Shown: positions 7,996-17,307 of the stretch, one piece after another
Layout of the letters: each line of letters begins with the position of its first letter
Position numbering within the stretch: the first letter of the stretch is position 1
Source: an uncultured Collinsella sp.
GTDB lineage: Bacteria > Actinomycetota > Coriobacteriia > Coriobacteriales > Coriobacteriaceae
Length of the DNA stretch: 42,778 bases
Direction of reading: 5' to 3'
Assembly: GCA_902470925.1 (NCBI GenBank)
Contig: CABRIF010000007.1
Span: 1-42,778, forward strand
Made by a program: the position numbers and the translations under genes
The notes under the pieces: model-generated
Seen by the model: the letters and a program-made list of their open reading frames with translations, nothing else
The model's database searches: none
What the model was told of the DNA's origin: nothing

Positions 7996-10900
7996 ATGGC
8001 AGAGGATACGATCGAAGCGTCGCTGAACGAGGCGGCCGCGCCGGCGGGTGAAGCGTCCGCACAGGCCGTCGCGCCGCAGGCGTCTGGGGTTGCGCAGGCG
8101 GCGACAGACCGTGTTGCGCAGGCGCCGGAGCCCGCTGCCGCGCCGGAGCCTGCTGCCGCGCCGGAGCCCGCTGCCGCATCGGAGCCCGCAGCGCAGGACG
8201 CCGTCGCGCAGGCGCTTGCGGGCGGCGCCATCTGGCATCCGGAGCGCGCGACCGGCGCGCTGCACCTGGGCATCGACGTGGGCTCCACCACCGTCAAGCT
8301 CGCCGTGCTGGATGATGCCAACCAGCTCGTGTACGCAAAGTACCAGCGTCATCACACCGATGTGCGCGCTTGCGCGCGCGATTTGTTCGTGGGCGCGGCG
8401 GCGCTGCTGCCCGAGGCGCAGATGACCTGCGCCATCACGGGCTCGGGCGGACTGTTGCTTTCGCAGTGGCTCGGCTTGGAGTTCGTGCAGGAGGTCATCG
8501 CCAGCAAGCGCGCCGTGGAAACCCTCATCCCCAACACGGATGTCGCCATCGAGCTGGGCGGCGAGGACGCCAAGATCATCTACTTCGATACCGGTATCGA
8601 GCAGCGCATGAACGGCACGTGCGCCGGCGGCACCGGCGCGTTCATCGACCAGATGGCCGCGCTGCTCCACACCGACGCCGCGGGCTTGAACGAGCTCGCC
8701 AGCCGCGCCACCACGATCTACCCCATCGCCAGCCGTTGCGGCGTGTTCGCCAAAACCGACGTGCAGCCGCTGCTGAACGAGGGCGCCGCCCCTGAGGACG
8801 TGGCCGCGTCCATTTTCCAGGCGGTGGTGACCCAAACTATCTCGGGCCTGGCGTGCGGCCGCCCCATCCGCGGATACGTGGCTTTCCTGGGCGGCCCGCT
8901 GCAGTACCTCTCCGAGCTGCGCCGTCGTTTCTACATCACGCTGGAGCTGGATGAGGAGCACCGCCTGGTGCCCGACAATGCGCACCTGTTCGTGGCCTCC
9001 GGCGCCGCGATGGCGCACGAATCCAGCAAGCTCGCCACATTCACGCAGCTCATCGAGTCCATCGACGCGCTGGGCGACACCCAGGGCGCCGAGGTGGCGC
9101 GCTTGGAGCCGCTGTTTGCCACCGAGGCCGATCTGGAGGAGTTCCGCGCCCGCCACGCCCGCGAGGTTGTTCCGCGCGGGGAGCTTGCGGGCTACACGGG
9201 GCGCGTGTTCATCGGCCTGGACGCCGGTTCCACCACGATGAAGGCCGCCATGGTGGGCGAGGACGGGCAGCTCCTCCACACCTGGTATGGCAACAACAAC
9301 GGCGATATCCTCGGCACCGCCAAAACGATCATGGCCGACTTCTACGCGCATATCCCGGCGGGTTGCACCATCGGGCACGTGACCACGACCGGCTACGGCG
9401 AGGCGCTGCTCATCGAGGCCATCAAGGCCGATTCGGGCGAGATCGAGACGGTCGCCCACCTGCGGGGCGCTCGCGCGTTTCTGCCCGGCGTGGAGTTCAT
9501 CCTGGACATCGGCGGCCAGGACATGAAGTGCCTGCGTGTGCGCGACGGGGTGATCGAGCACATCATGCTGAACGAAGCGTGCTCCAGCGGCTGCGGCAGC
9601 TTCATCGAGAGCTTCGCGGTGTCCATGAACATGGACGTGCGCGCGTTTGCGGCCGAGGCCATGCGCGCTCGCGGCCCCGTCGATCTGGGCAGCCGCTGCA
9701 CGGTGTTCATGAACTCGCGGGTGAAGCAGGCGCAGAAGGAAGGCGCCACGGTGGGCGACATCGCCGCGGGCCTGTCCTACTCCGTGATCAAGAACGCGCT
9801 GTTCAAGGTCATCAAGCTGCGCGACCCCAAAGAGATCGGCACCCAGGTGATCGTCCAGGGCGGCACCTTCATGTCCGACGCCACCCTGCGCGCGTTCGAG
9901 CAGCTCACCGGCGTGCACGCCATCCGTCCCGATATCGCCGGCTGCATGGGTGCCTACGGAGCGGCCCTGCTCGCCCGCGATCGAGCCGGCGCCACGGGTG
10001 TCTCGGGCGTGCTCGGCGCCGCCGAGATCGAGGCGCTTACGGTCACCCAGCGCCACGCGCGCTGCGGCCGGTGCTCCAACAACTGCCAGCTCACCATCAA
10101 CGATTTCGGTGCGGGCCGGCGCTTCATCACCGGCAACCGCTGCGAGAAGGGCGCCGGCGGCTCGCGCCGCCGCTCTGAGGTACCCAACCTCTTCGCCCGG
10201 AAAAACAGCCTGATTTTCGATCGCGAGGTGCTGAATCCCAAGGACGCCCCGCGCGGCACGGTGGGCATTCCGCGCGCGCTCAACATGTACGAGAACTACC
10301 CCTTCTGGCATGCGTTCTTCACGCGGCTGGGCTTCTCGGTGGTGCTGTCGGACAACTCGAGCAAGAAAACCTACGAGGCCGGCATCGAGTCCATGCCGAG
10401 CGAGAGCGTGTGCTATCCGGCCAAGCTCTCCCACGGGCACGTGATGAACCTGATCGAGAAGGATCCGGATTTCATCTGGATGCCGTGCGTGCGCTGGGAG
10501 CGCAAGGAGGATCCGTCGGCGGGCAACTGCTACAACTGCCCGATCGTGATGAGCTACCCCACTGCGCTCGGCCTGAACATCGACGAGCTGGGCGAGAAGC
10601 ACGTGGAGTTCATGTACCCGTTCGTGCCCTACCATGACAAGATCGAGCTCAAGCGCCGCCTGTACGAGCTGCTGGCCGTTGAGCGCGTGGCCGACGCCGA
10701 GGCGGGCCGCGGGCGCGTGCGCGGGCCCAAGCTCACCCGCACCGAGATCGACGCCGCGGTCAATGCTGCCTACGAGGCCGACGCGCGCTTCCACGAGGAC
10801 ATTCAGACCATGGGCGAGGAGGCCATGCGCTGGATCGAGGAGCACGGCGGACACGGTATCGTGCTGGCGGGCCGCCCCTACCACAACGACCCCGAGATCA

Positions 10901-12777
10901 ACCATGCGCTGCCCGAGCTCATTGCCAGCTTCGGCTTCGCGGTACTCACCGAGGACTCGGTGGCGCACCTGGTGAAGCCCGAGCGGCCCATCCGCGTGGT
11001 GGACCAGTGGATGTACCACAGCCGCCTGTACGCGGCGGCACGGTTCGTGACCATGCGCAACGACCTCGATCTCATCCAGCTCAACTCTTTCGGCTGCGGC
11101 CTGGACGCGCTCACCACCGACCAGGTGCAGGAGATCTTGGAGGCCTCCGGCAAGATCTACACGGTGCTCAAGATCGACGAGGTCTCCAACCTGGGCGCGG
11201 CGCGCATCCGCATCCGCTCGCTCATGGCGGCGCTGAAGGATCAGGAAGCCGAACGCGCTGCCGAGGCCGCGGCGGCCGGCGAGGCCTACGAGACAGGCGA
11301 CGCCGCCCCGGTGGCCCCATCGATCGAGGCGCCGGTGTTCGCCACCCGCAAATACGCGCTTGCGGCCCAGCGTGCCAGCAAGAGCGCCGCGTGGGAGAAG
11401 GTGCCGTTCACGCAGGAGATGAAGGACGCCGGCTACACCATCCTGTGCCCGCAGATGGCGCCGATCCACTTCGACTTGGTGAAAGAGGTGTTCCGGGCCG
11501 GTGGCTACAACTTGGAGCTGCTGCCCTCCACCGATCGCGGCGCCGTGGAGGCGGGCCTGCGCTACGTCAACAACGACATCTGCTATCCGTCGATTTTGGT
11601 GACGGGCCAGATCATGGAGGCCATCGAGAGCGGGCGCTACGACCTGTCGCGCACGGCGGTGGTGATCTCGCAGACCGGCGGCGGGTGCCGTGCCACCAAC
11701 TACATCGCGCTCATCCGCAAGGCGCTGCGCGAGAGCGGGCACCCCGAGATCCCGGTGATCAGCCTGTCCGCGGTGAAGCTCGACGAGCAGAACCCGGGCT
11801 TCAAGCTCACGGTGCCGCTGCTGAAGGCGGCGGTGTATTCCGTGCTGTTCGGCGACCTCATGATGCAGATGCTCTATCGGTGCCGACCCTACGAGGCCGA
11901 GGCGGGGGCCGCCAACGAGCTGTTCGAGGACTACATGGAGCGGGCGCGTCGCCTGGCGCCGAACTTCACGCGCCGATCATTCACCAAGCTGGCACGCGAG
12001 GCCATCGGTGCGTTCGACACCATGCCGCTCACGGGCGAGGGCACCAAGCCGCGCGTGGGCGTGGTGGGCGAGATCCTGGTCAAGTTTCATCCCACGGCCA
12101 ACAACCACGTGGTCGACGTGATTGAGAGCGAGGGCTGCGAGGCCGTGGTGCCCGGGCTGCTCGACTTCTTCCTGTATTCGATGAGTAACGCGCAGCTGCA
12201 GAAGGACGAGCTGGGCAGTTCCCGCAGCACGCGGGCGGCCATGGATGCGGCGATCGGCCTGGTTGACTGGATGCGCAAGCCGGTGGATGAGCTGCTGGAG
12301 CGCTCGGAGCGTTTCGAGCGGCCCGAGCCGATTTCGGTCATGGCCGAAAAGGCGAGCCAGGTGCTGTCGCTGTGCAACAACATGGGCGAGGGTTGGCTGC
12401 TGACGGCCGAGATGCTCGACCTGATTGACCACGGGGCGCCGAACATCATCTGCACCCAGCCGTTTGCGTGCCTGCCGAACCACGTGGTGGGCAAGGCGGT
12501 GATCAAGGAGCTGCGGCGCCAGCATCCCGAGAGCAACATCGTGGCGGTGGATTACGACCCCGGAGCGTCGGAGGTCAACCAGCTCAACCGCATCAAGCTC
12601 ATGATCTCGGTGGCGAAGGAGAACCTGCGCGCCGGCAAGGGCTTCACCATGGAGCCGATCGCCATGGAGCGCCGGGATTCGGTGACGAGCCGCATGAAGC
12701 CGCACCACCCGGTTGCCGCCGGCGAGGTGGACGCCGCGGTGCGGCGCCTGAGCCGCGGCGTGCGGGCGAAGCGATAG
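7996..12777 (+). CDS. giant 2-hydroxyacyl-CoA dehydratase activase-type fusion protein
   Basis: A 1593-residue cytosolic protein. Two BcrAD/BadFG/HgdC-type ATPase domains come first: GIDVGSTTVK near 92 and GLDAGSTTMK near 406. Each carries the two cysteine motifs that hold the bridging 4Fe-4S cluster in activases (GTCAGGTGAF and SRCGVF in the first; EACSSGCGSF and SRCTVF in the second). A cysteine-rich linker (CGRCSNNCQLTI) and a DUF2229-like region (from about 755, VGIPRALNMYENYPFW) follow, then a HgdB-like half (from about 1137) with further conserved cysteines. Activases deliver ATP-driven electrons to dehydratases of the hydroxyglutaryl/benzoyl-CoA type. These fused forms are widespread in anaerobes, but their substrate is unknown. 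Residues 1-80 are a low-complexity Ala/Pro/Glu tail with three PEPAAA repeats. GGAGGGG precedes the ATG. Confidence 0.9.
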   Translation: MAEDTIEASLNEAAAPAGEASAQAVAPQASGVAQAATDRVAQAPEPAAAPEPAAAPEPAAASEPAAQDAVAQALAGGAIWHPERATGALHLGIDVGSTTVKLAVLDDANQLVYAKYQRHHTDVRACARDLFVGAAALLPEAQMTCAITGSGGLLLSQWLGLEFVQEVIASKRAVETLIPNTDVAIELGGEDAKIIYFDTGIEQRMNGTCAGGTGAFIDQMAALLHTDAAGLNELASRATTIYPIASRCGVFAKTDVQPLLNEGAAPEDVAASIFQAVVTQTISGLACGRPIRGYVAFLGGPLQYLSELRRRFYITLELDEEHRLVPDNAHLFVASGAAMAHESSKLATFTQLIESIDALGDTQGAEVARLEPLFATEADLEEFRARHAREVVPRGELAGYTGRVFIGLDAGSTTMKAAMVGEDGQLLHTWYGNNNGDILGTAKTIMADFYAHIPAGCTIGHVTTTGYGEALLIEAIKADSGEIETVAHLRGARAFLPGVEFILDIGGQDMKCLRVRDGVIEHIMLNEACSSGCGSFIESFAVSMNMDVRAFAAEAMRARGPVDLGSRCTVFMNSRVKQAQKEGATVGDIAAGLSYSVIKNALFKVIKLRDPKEIGTQVIVQGGTFMSDATLRAFEQLTGVHAIRPDIAGCMGAYGAALLARDRAGATGVSGVLGAAEIEALTVTQRHARCGRCSNNCQLTINDFGAGRRFITGNRCEKGAGGSRRRSEVPNLFARKNSLIFDREVLNPKDAPRGTVGIPRALNMYENYPFWHAFFTRLGFSVVLSDNSSKKTYEAGIESMPSESVCYPAKLSHGHVMNLIEKDPDFIWMPCVRWERKEDPSAGNCYNCPIVMSYPTALGLNIDELGEKHVEFMYPFVPYHDKIELKRRLYELLAVERVADAEAGRGRVRGPKLTRTEIDAAVNAAYEADARFHEDIQTMGEEAMRWIEEHGGHGIVLAGRPYHNDPEINHALPELIASFGFAVLTEDSVAHLVKPERPIRVVDQWMYHSRLYAAARFVTMRNDLDLIQLNSFGCGLDALTTDQVQEILEASGKIYTVLKIDEVSNLGAARIRIRSLMAALKDQEAERAAEAAAAGEAYETGDAAPVAPSIEAPVFATRKYALAAQRASKSAAWEKVPFTQEMKDAGYTILCPQMAPIHFDLVKEVFRAGGYNLELLPSTDRGAVEAGLRYVNNDICYPSILVTGQIMEAIESGRYDLSRTAVVISQTGGGCRATNYIALIRKALRESGHPEIPVISLSAVKLDEQNPGFKLTVPLLKAAVYSVLFGDLMMQMLYRCRPYEAEAGAANELFEDYMERARRLAPNFTRRSFTKLAREAIGAFDTMPLTGEGTKPRVGVVGEILVKFHPTANNHVVDVIESEGCEAVVPGLLDFFLYSMSNAQLQKDELGSSRSTRAAMDAAIGLVDWMRKPVDELLERSERFERPEPISVMAEKASQVLSLCNNMGEGWLLTAEMLDLIDHGAPNIICTQPFACLPNHVVGKAVIKELRRQHPESNIVAVDYDPGASEVNQLNRIKLMISVAKENLRAGKGFTMEPIAMERRDSVTSRMKPHHPVAAGEVDAAVRRLSRGVRAKR

Positions 12778-13080
12778 GCGCTGCAGGCGCGCGGGTTGAC
12801 CTGCGGGTTGGTCCGCGGGTCGGCCCTCGCCTCGGCCCTCGCCTCAAATGAGCGGAAGGCCCTTTTTGAGGCGAACGGTCTTGCGGAGGTGAAGGAGCGG
12901 CCCCATCTGCATGCGCGGGTGGGGCCGTGCTGCATTTACAGGATGCGATGCATGCGAGGCTCCTTTTGTATGAGCAATTGCGTTGGCAAGCTCACGCGCT
13001 ATCAAACTGACCTGAATGAGCTTAGCGCATCGCATCATGCGTTTTTTCTAAATCTATCTGCTTGATCGCCCACGCGTTCA

Positions 13081-13101
13081 ATTGCTCATATAGTGTGCAA
13101 T
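13081..13101 (+). promoter_or_regulatory. second site for the TetR-type regulator
   Basis: ATTGC and GCAAT flank TCATATAGTGT, giving a palindrome that shares CATA-AGTGTGCAAT-like sequence with the tandem operator at 7243-7279. It overlaps a TATAGT element and lies 35 bases before a strong terminator, so any transcript from here would be very short. Confidence 0.45.
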
Positions 13102-13136
13102 GAAAAGAGATGCGTTGGCTTGCAGCTGACGTGCCT

Positions 13137-13166
13137 GGGCACCTGATACGTTGGGTGCCCCTTTTT
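13137..13166 (+). terminator. rho-independent terminator
   Basis: GGGCACC (13137-13143) pairs with GGTGCCC (13154-13160) and is followed by CTTTTTATTT. It may end the TetR-activase operon, whose coding part stopped 360 bases earlier, or a short RNA starting near 13100. Confidence 0.75.
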
Positions 13167-13344
13167 ATTTCGACCCCAATAACTCCGTTTAAGCCAATCG
13201 GAAGGAAGAGGTCATCCCGGTAGATACACCCAGGTTTTCGGTGCCGGGCTCGGCGGCAGGCTTGCGCGGCAGCGCAGCTTCGTCGTTGAGGTGGTGGCGA
13301 TGGCCGCGCCGACGACCTGTCGGGACCGGGTCGCCCCGTTCTCC

Positions 13345-13702
13345 GCGCCGTGCCGCGGCGGCCCCTGCTGCAAAATCGAGGTTTTGCGAAATGCGTCTCC
13401 CAGGTGCCGTTTCGCGTCCGTTTTCGGCTGAGCGCGACCTGCGGTTTTGCTGATGCCGAACGGCCTGGGACATGTGACCGGCGCGGTGCCATTTCGCAAA
13501 ACCTCGATTTTGCAGCAACTCCTGTCGAGGGACGCCCCCTGCTGGGGCGAGGCCCGCTGCGGCGGGGATGTCTCCGCGGCCCCAGGGGCCGGCGTGCAAA
13601 GCGGCGCGATCAATCGGGCCGCTTTCTGGTGAACCTCAACGGAGCGCGGCACGATTGAACAGGATGCGAAGAGGGCCCGTGCGCGATGGGGCGGTCGTGC
13701 GC
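13345..13702. repeat. dispersed repeat, copy A (28-bp inverted arms)
   Basis: A 28-bp arm at 13366-13393 (starting TGCTGCAAAATCGAGG) has its exact reverse complement at 13490-13517, with 96 bases between. The whole block, including the tail GCGAAGAGGGCCCGTGCGCG, recurs in the same orientation at 19355-19669 with only scattered changes. The exception is about 45 extra bases in copy A near 13610-13655. Weaker similarity extends left to about 13230. No transposase is present. The structure would suit a MITE-like element or a structured RNA. Confidence 0.85.
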
Positions 13703-13741
13703 GCGGAGGAGGCCGGCGCGTGCGATGCGCACATGGACTGC

Positions 13742-14743
13742 TTAGCAGAGCGTGGCTACGCCGTCAGAGCTGATGGCGCGCAAGGTCTCAGTGTTTGCGC
13801 AATCGGTGATGACGCCGGTGAAATCCGTGGTGGAGGAGAATCGATAGCCACTGCGGACCGAGAACTTCCAGTCCTCGGCAAGCAGGAAACGGTAGGTGGC
13901 GTTCTCGATGGCGCGCTGCTTAACCATGCCGTCGTCCATCAGGTCGGTCATGACGGCGCGGTTGGCGACGTTGACGCCGCTGCAGGCGATGAACGCCTTT
14001 TCGAACAGGAGCGGTTCAAGCAGGCTGATGGTGGTCGGGCCGGTGAAGCCGCGCATGTCGGGGGTGAGGTAGCCACCGGTGATGAGGGCGGTCACTTTGG
14101 GGTTTTTGGCGAGCACGGTGGAGATGTCCATCATGTTGGTGGTGACGATGCAGCGCTTGTCGCCGCGCGCAAGCAACTCGGCGATATAGAGCGACGTCCG
14201 GCTTACGTCAAGGAAGACGGCATCACCGTCGGCGATCTCCATGTAGGCGCGGGCGGCGATGGTGCGCCGGCTGTTCTCGCGACGGGCATCCTGCTGCGTT
14301 GCCGTGGGGCTGGGCGCTTCCTGGACGGCGTCCGTCGGCGCTGCTGATGCATCGTGTGCGGCACCAGGCGGCGACACACGGACGGCGCCGCCGTATTCGC
14401 GTCGGCACAGCCCTTCATCGGCAAGCGATTTTAGATCCTTGCGGATGCTGTCCGCGCTAATCGAAAAACGTTCGGCGAGTTCGTCAACACGGATGCTGCC
14501 TTGCTCCTCAATGAGCCGGGCAATTGCTCGCTTTCGTTCGCGTGGAAACAAGGGGGCTCCAATCCGATGTGCCCATGCAGTCGGTGCTGCAGATGCGTCG
14601 TTTTTTGCTGATGCTAGGCTTATTGTACCGGCATGACGCTCCTTTTCCAACTTTTTCATGATGTGGTTCGGTTGCTTGGTGACCTTGATGCACCGTTGCT
14701 GCTTCGAAGAAGTGGCGTCTTCTCTCGATGCTTGCTCACTCAT
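13742..14743 (-). CDS. DeoR-family transcriptional regulator of the ascorbate-type PTS locus
   Basis: The HTH is RERKRAIARLIEEQGSIRVDELAERF followed by ISADSIRKDLKSL, as in GlpR/DeoR. The sugar-phosphate sensor domain follows, with VFLDVSRTSLYIAELL, IVTTNMMDIS, LITGGYL and DLMDDGMVKQRAI. An Ala/Pro-rich stretch links the two. The start is uncertain. The 333-residue frame begins at an ATG with no ribosome-binding site, and another ATG at 14659 has none either. A TTG at 14551 sits 5 bases after GGAG and gives 269 residues, the normal family length, so the first ~64 residues may be untranslated. It is divergent from the PTS/transketolase operon, which it probably represses until a sugar phosphate binds. 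Confidence 0.85.
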   Translation of the reverse strand: MSEQASREDATSSKQQRCIKVTKQPNHIMKKLEKERHAGTISLASAKNDASAAPTAWAHRIGAPLFPRERKRAIARLIEEQGSIRVDELAERFSISADSIRKDLKSLADEGLCRREYGGAVRVSPPGAAHDASAAPTDAVQEAPSPTATQQDARRENSRRTIAARAYMEIADGDAVFLDVSRTSLYIAELLARGDKRCIVTTNMMDISTVLAKNPKVTALITGGYLTPDMRGFTGPTTISLLEPLLFEKAFIACSGVNVANRAVMTDLMDDGMVKQRAIENATYRFLLAEDWKFSVRSGYRFSSTTDFTGVITDCANTETLRAISSDGVATLC

Positions 14744-14769
14744 CTAAAAATGAGAAAAAAGTACAGATA

Positions 14770-14811
14770 TACATGTTCATTTGCATGTAATGAAAACGAA
14801 AATAAATTACA
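14770..14811 (+). promoter_or_regulatory. promoter and palindromic operators of the PTS/transketolase operon
   Basis: TTGCAT (14781-14786) and TAAATT (14803-14808), 16 bases apart, make a plausible sigma-70 promoter in an AT-rich window. TACATG/CATGTA (14770-14775 and 14784-14789) is an inverted repeat over the -35 box, and TGTAAT/ATTACA (14786-14791 and 14806-14811) spans the -10 box. Either could be the DeoR operator. Three CAGGAAA copies follow in the leader (near 14887, 14898 and 14929). Confidence 0.5.
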
Positions 14812-14954
14812 GCAAGAGCTGCGATGCCAACGTCGCAAGCGCTCGCCTACCGTTTACCGAAGAAAAGCGACCGTTCAAAGTTCAAACAGGAAAAAACAGG
14901 AAACTAAATGTACATTACTGATGAGAACAGGAAAGAACAAGAGATTGGAGTGCG

Positions 14955-15416
14955 ATGGCAAAGGCGATTCTGTCGAAGATCGCGCGGGAGAACGTTCAGA
15001 TAGCGGAACGGTTCGAAACGTGGCAGGAGGCGGTGCGCGGTGCAGTCTCTCCACTGGTGAAGAGCGGCTACGTTGAGCCTGCGTATATTCAGGGCATCAT
15101 CGACAACGCAAACGAATACGGCCCGTATTTTGTGATCTGTCCGGACTTGGCGTTGCTTCACGCACGCCCTGAGCAGGGAGCTCTTGAAACGCAGCTCGCT
15201 TTGACCGTCGTGCGCGAACCGGTGTTCTTCAAGCCAGAGGGTCCGGGCGTTCGCGTGCTGGTCACGCTTTCTGCAACGGATGCAAATTCTCATCTTGAGG
15301 TCATGCGCGAGCTCGCGGAGATGTTCTCCGATGCGGCGCGCATCGAGCGCCTTGCGACGGCGGCCACGGCCGAAGAGGCGTTTCATGAGTTCACCTCGGG
15401 CACGAAGCGAGACTGA
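14955..15416 (+). CDS. PTS EIIA component, mannitol/ascorbate type
   Basis: A 153-residue cytosolic phosphocarrier of the PTS EIIA-2 family (UlaC-like). The active-site histidine is His69 in LALLHARPEQGA, with GPYFVICPDLA before it. It takes phosphate from HPr and passes it to the IIB protein encoded at 17026. GGAG precedes the ATG. First gene of a six-gene run: IIA, IIC, IIB and the two transketolase halves, with DeoR divergent. Confidence 0.9.
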   Translation: MAKAILSKIARENVQIAERFETWQEAVRGAVSPLVKSGYVEPAYIQGIIDNANEYGPYFVICPDLALLHARPEQGALETQLALTVVREPVFFKPEGPGVRVLVTLSATDANSHLEVMRELAEMFSDAARIERLATAATAEEAFHEFTSGTKRD

Positions 15417-15543
15417 TGCTGGGCGCGCAGCGGGGCTATGGGCTCGCGTGCAGTCGGCAGAAACTGCCCGCGTTCGGTCACGCGGCAGGATGACATGCGG
15501 TTATATCAACGGCCTTTGGGCCAGATTGTGAAAGGAGAGAACC

Positions 15544-16965
15544 ATGGCGGTGCTTGATTTTGTCGTCAACATTCTCTCGACGCCGGCGATTCTCGTCGGC
15601 CTGCTATCCCTCATCGGGCTTGTTCTCCAGAAGAAGCCGGTTGAGGACGTGGTGTCCGGTACGATCAAGACGATTGTGGGTTTCTTGGTTCTGTCGGCGG
15701 GCGCGGCGTTTTTGCAGAGCGGTTCGCTCTTGGCGTTCGGCGAGGTGTTTAACTACGCCTTCAACATGCATGGCGTTGTGCCGAACAACGAAGCTGTTGT
15801 GTCCATGGCGCTGACCGACTTCGGCCAGGCTTCGGCAGTCATCATGTGCCTGGGCATGGCGTTCAATATCGTGCTCGCGCGGTTTTCTCGGCTGCGCTAT
15901 ATCTTCCTGACGGGCCATCACACACTGTACATGGCTTGCATGCTTGCGGTCGTGCTGTCCATTGGCGGTCTTGAGGGTTGGGGCCTCTACGTTGCCGGCG
16001 GGTGTTTGCTCGCGCTGATCATGGTCGTGTCGCCCGCCCTGTGCCAAACGACCTTCCGCCAGGTCACCAAGAGCGATTCCATCGCGCTCGGCCACTTCGG
16101 CGGGATTGCCTATGCGTTCGCGGGTAAGGTCGGCTCTCTGTTTGAGGGCTCAACGTCCACCGAGAACATCAACTTCCCCAAGAGGTTGGCGTTTCTGCGC
16201 GATACGGTTGTCTCCATCTCGCTGACGATGATGATCTTCTTCATCATCGTGACGGGCGTTGCGGTGGGCCGCGGTATTCTGGGGGCAGATCCTGCGCAAT
16301 TCCAATATCTCAACAGCCTGCTGAATGTGGGGACCGAGACACGTACGAACTGGATCGTGTGGGCCATCACGAGCGGTATGTCGTTTGCGGGTGGCGTCTA
16401 CATCATCCTGTCGGGCGTTCGCCTGGTCGTGGGCGAGATCGTCCCAGCGTTCAAGGGCATCGCCACCAAGCTCGTCCCCGGAGCCATCCCCGCCATCGAC
16501 TGCCCGGTCGCCTTCCCCTATGCCCCCAATGCGGTCATCATCGGCTTTTTGGTCTCATTCTGCGCAGGCATCGTCGGACTGTTTATCCTCGGTGCGATCA
16601 ATTCTGCACTCATCCCGGTTGCGCTTATCCTGCCCGGTGTGGTTCCGCACTTCTTCTGCGGTGCAACGGCCGGCGTGTTCGGGAACGCGCGCGGCGGCAT
16701 CAAGGGCTGCATCGCCGGAGCGTTCGCCCACGGCCTGCTCATCACGTTCCTACCTGCTGCCTGCATGCCCGTGTTCGACGCCCTCGGCTTCAGCAGCGCA
16801 ACGTTTTCCGATTTCGACTTCTCGGTCATGGGCATCCTGTTCGGCAACCTGGCTCAGGTGGCGGTGGGTATGCCGTTGCTGATTATCTGCGTGCTGCTGT
16901 TCCTGGTGCCGATCGTCTACAACTACGTTGCGCCGCGGCCGAAGACCGCTTCGACGGAGAGCTAA
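15544..16965 (+). CDS. PTS EIIC permease, ascorbate (UlaA/SgaT) family
   Basis: A 473-residue membrane protein with about ten to twelve hydrophobic helices. Family features include the N-terminal ILSTPAILVGLLSLIGLVLQKK, the central FLTGHHTLYMACMLAVVLS and the C-terminal ADFD-like FSDFDFSVMGILFGNLAQ. It transports a sugar or sugar acid across the membrane while IIB phosphorylates it. The UlaA family also contains transporters for other pentose-like compounds, so ascorbate is not certain. GAAAGGAG precedes the ATG. Confidence 0.92.
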   Translation: MAVLDFVVNILSTPAILVGLLSLIGLVLQKKPVEDVVSGTIKTIVGFLVLSAGAAFLQSGSLLAFGEVFNYAFNMHGVVPNNEAVVSMALTDFGQASAVIMCLGMAFNIVLARFSRLRYIFLTGHHTLYMACMLAVVLSIGGLEGWGLYVAGGCLLALIMVVSPALCQTTFRQVTKSDSIALGHFGGIAYAFAGKVGSLFEGSTSTENINFPKRLAFLRDTVVSISLTMMIFFIIVTGVAVGRGILGADPAQFQYLNSLLNVGTETRTNWIVWAITSGMSFAGGVYIILSGVRLVVGEIVPAFKGIATKLVPGAIPAIDCPVAFPYAPNAVIIGFLVSFCAGIVGLFILGAINSALIPVALILPGVVPHFFCGATAGVFGNARGGIKGCIAGAFAHGLLITFLPAACMPVFDALGFSSATFSDFDFSVMGILFGNLAQVAVGMPLLIICVLLFLVPIVYNYVAPRPKTASTES

Positions 16966-17025
16966 GACACCTCGTTGTATTTGGGTTGCGCGCACCTCGC
17001 GGAGCGCGCCTGAAAGGAGTTTGCA

Positions 17026-17307
17026 ATGGCTGTTAAAAAGATCATGTGCGCGTGCGGGTCCGGTCTGGGATCGAGTCTCATGGTTCAGATGAACATCGAC
17101 GACGTGCTTGCGGAGCTCGGCCGTAGTGACATTTCTGTCGATCACACCACGATTTCGGATGTGCAGCCCGGCGCGGCCGACCTGTTCGTCATCGGGCGCG
17201 ACCTGGAGAGCTTCGTCAGCGGTATTCCCGAGGAGCAGCGCATCGTGCTGACGAATATTGTCGACAAGGACGAGTTGCGCGCGAAGTTGCAGGAGAAGCT
17301 GGGATGA
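17026..17307 (+). CDS. PTS EIIB component, lactose/ascorbate type
   Basis: A 93-residue phosphocarrier beginning MAVKKIMCACGSGLGSS; Cys10 in the CGSGLGSS loop is the expected phosphorylation site. It passes phosphate from the IIA His to the incoming sugar in the IIC permease. GAAAGGAG lies upstream. Its stop overlaps the start of the transketolase gene (ATGA), indicating translational coupling. Confidence 0.92.
   Translation: MAVKKIMCACGSGLGSSLMVQMNIDDVLAELGRSDISVDHTTISDVQPGAADLFVIGRDLESFVSGIPEEQRIVLTNIVDKDELRAKLQEKLG

Larger units (their letters stand above)
12778..13741. other. long geneless gap between activase-like and DeoR genes
   Basis: The interval holds a 9-bp hairpin with no T-tract (CGCCTCAAA 12840-12848 / TTTGAGGCG 12865-12873), a TetR-like operator (13081-13101), a terminator (13137-13166) and copy A of the dispersed repeat (13345-13702). 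The open frames here are repeat-derived, have no credible start, and resemble those in copy B at 19.4 kb. No protein gene is supported. Confidence 0.6.

Noticed and set aside
7990..11742. 1250-codon reverse-strand frame opposite the activase gene
   Set aside because: Same reason: antisense to a well-supported gene, with no recognisable domain.
13345..13702. Open frames within repeat copy A as genes
   Set aside because: Similar frames recur in copy B with frame-disrupting differences, so the DNA repeat rather than a protein is conserved.
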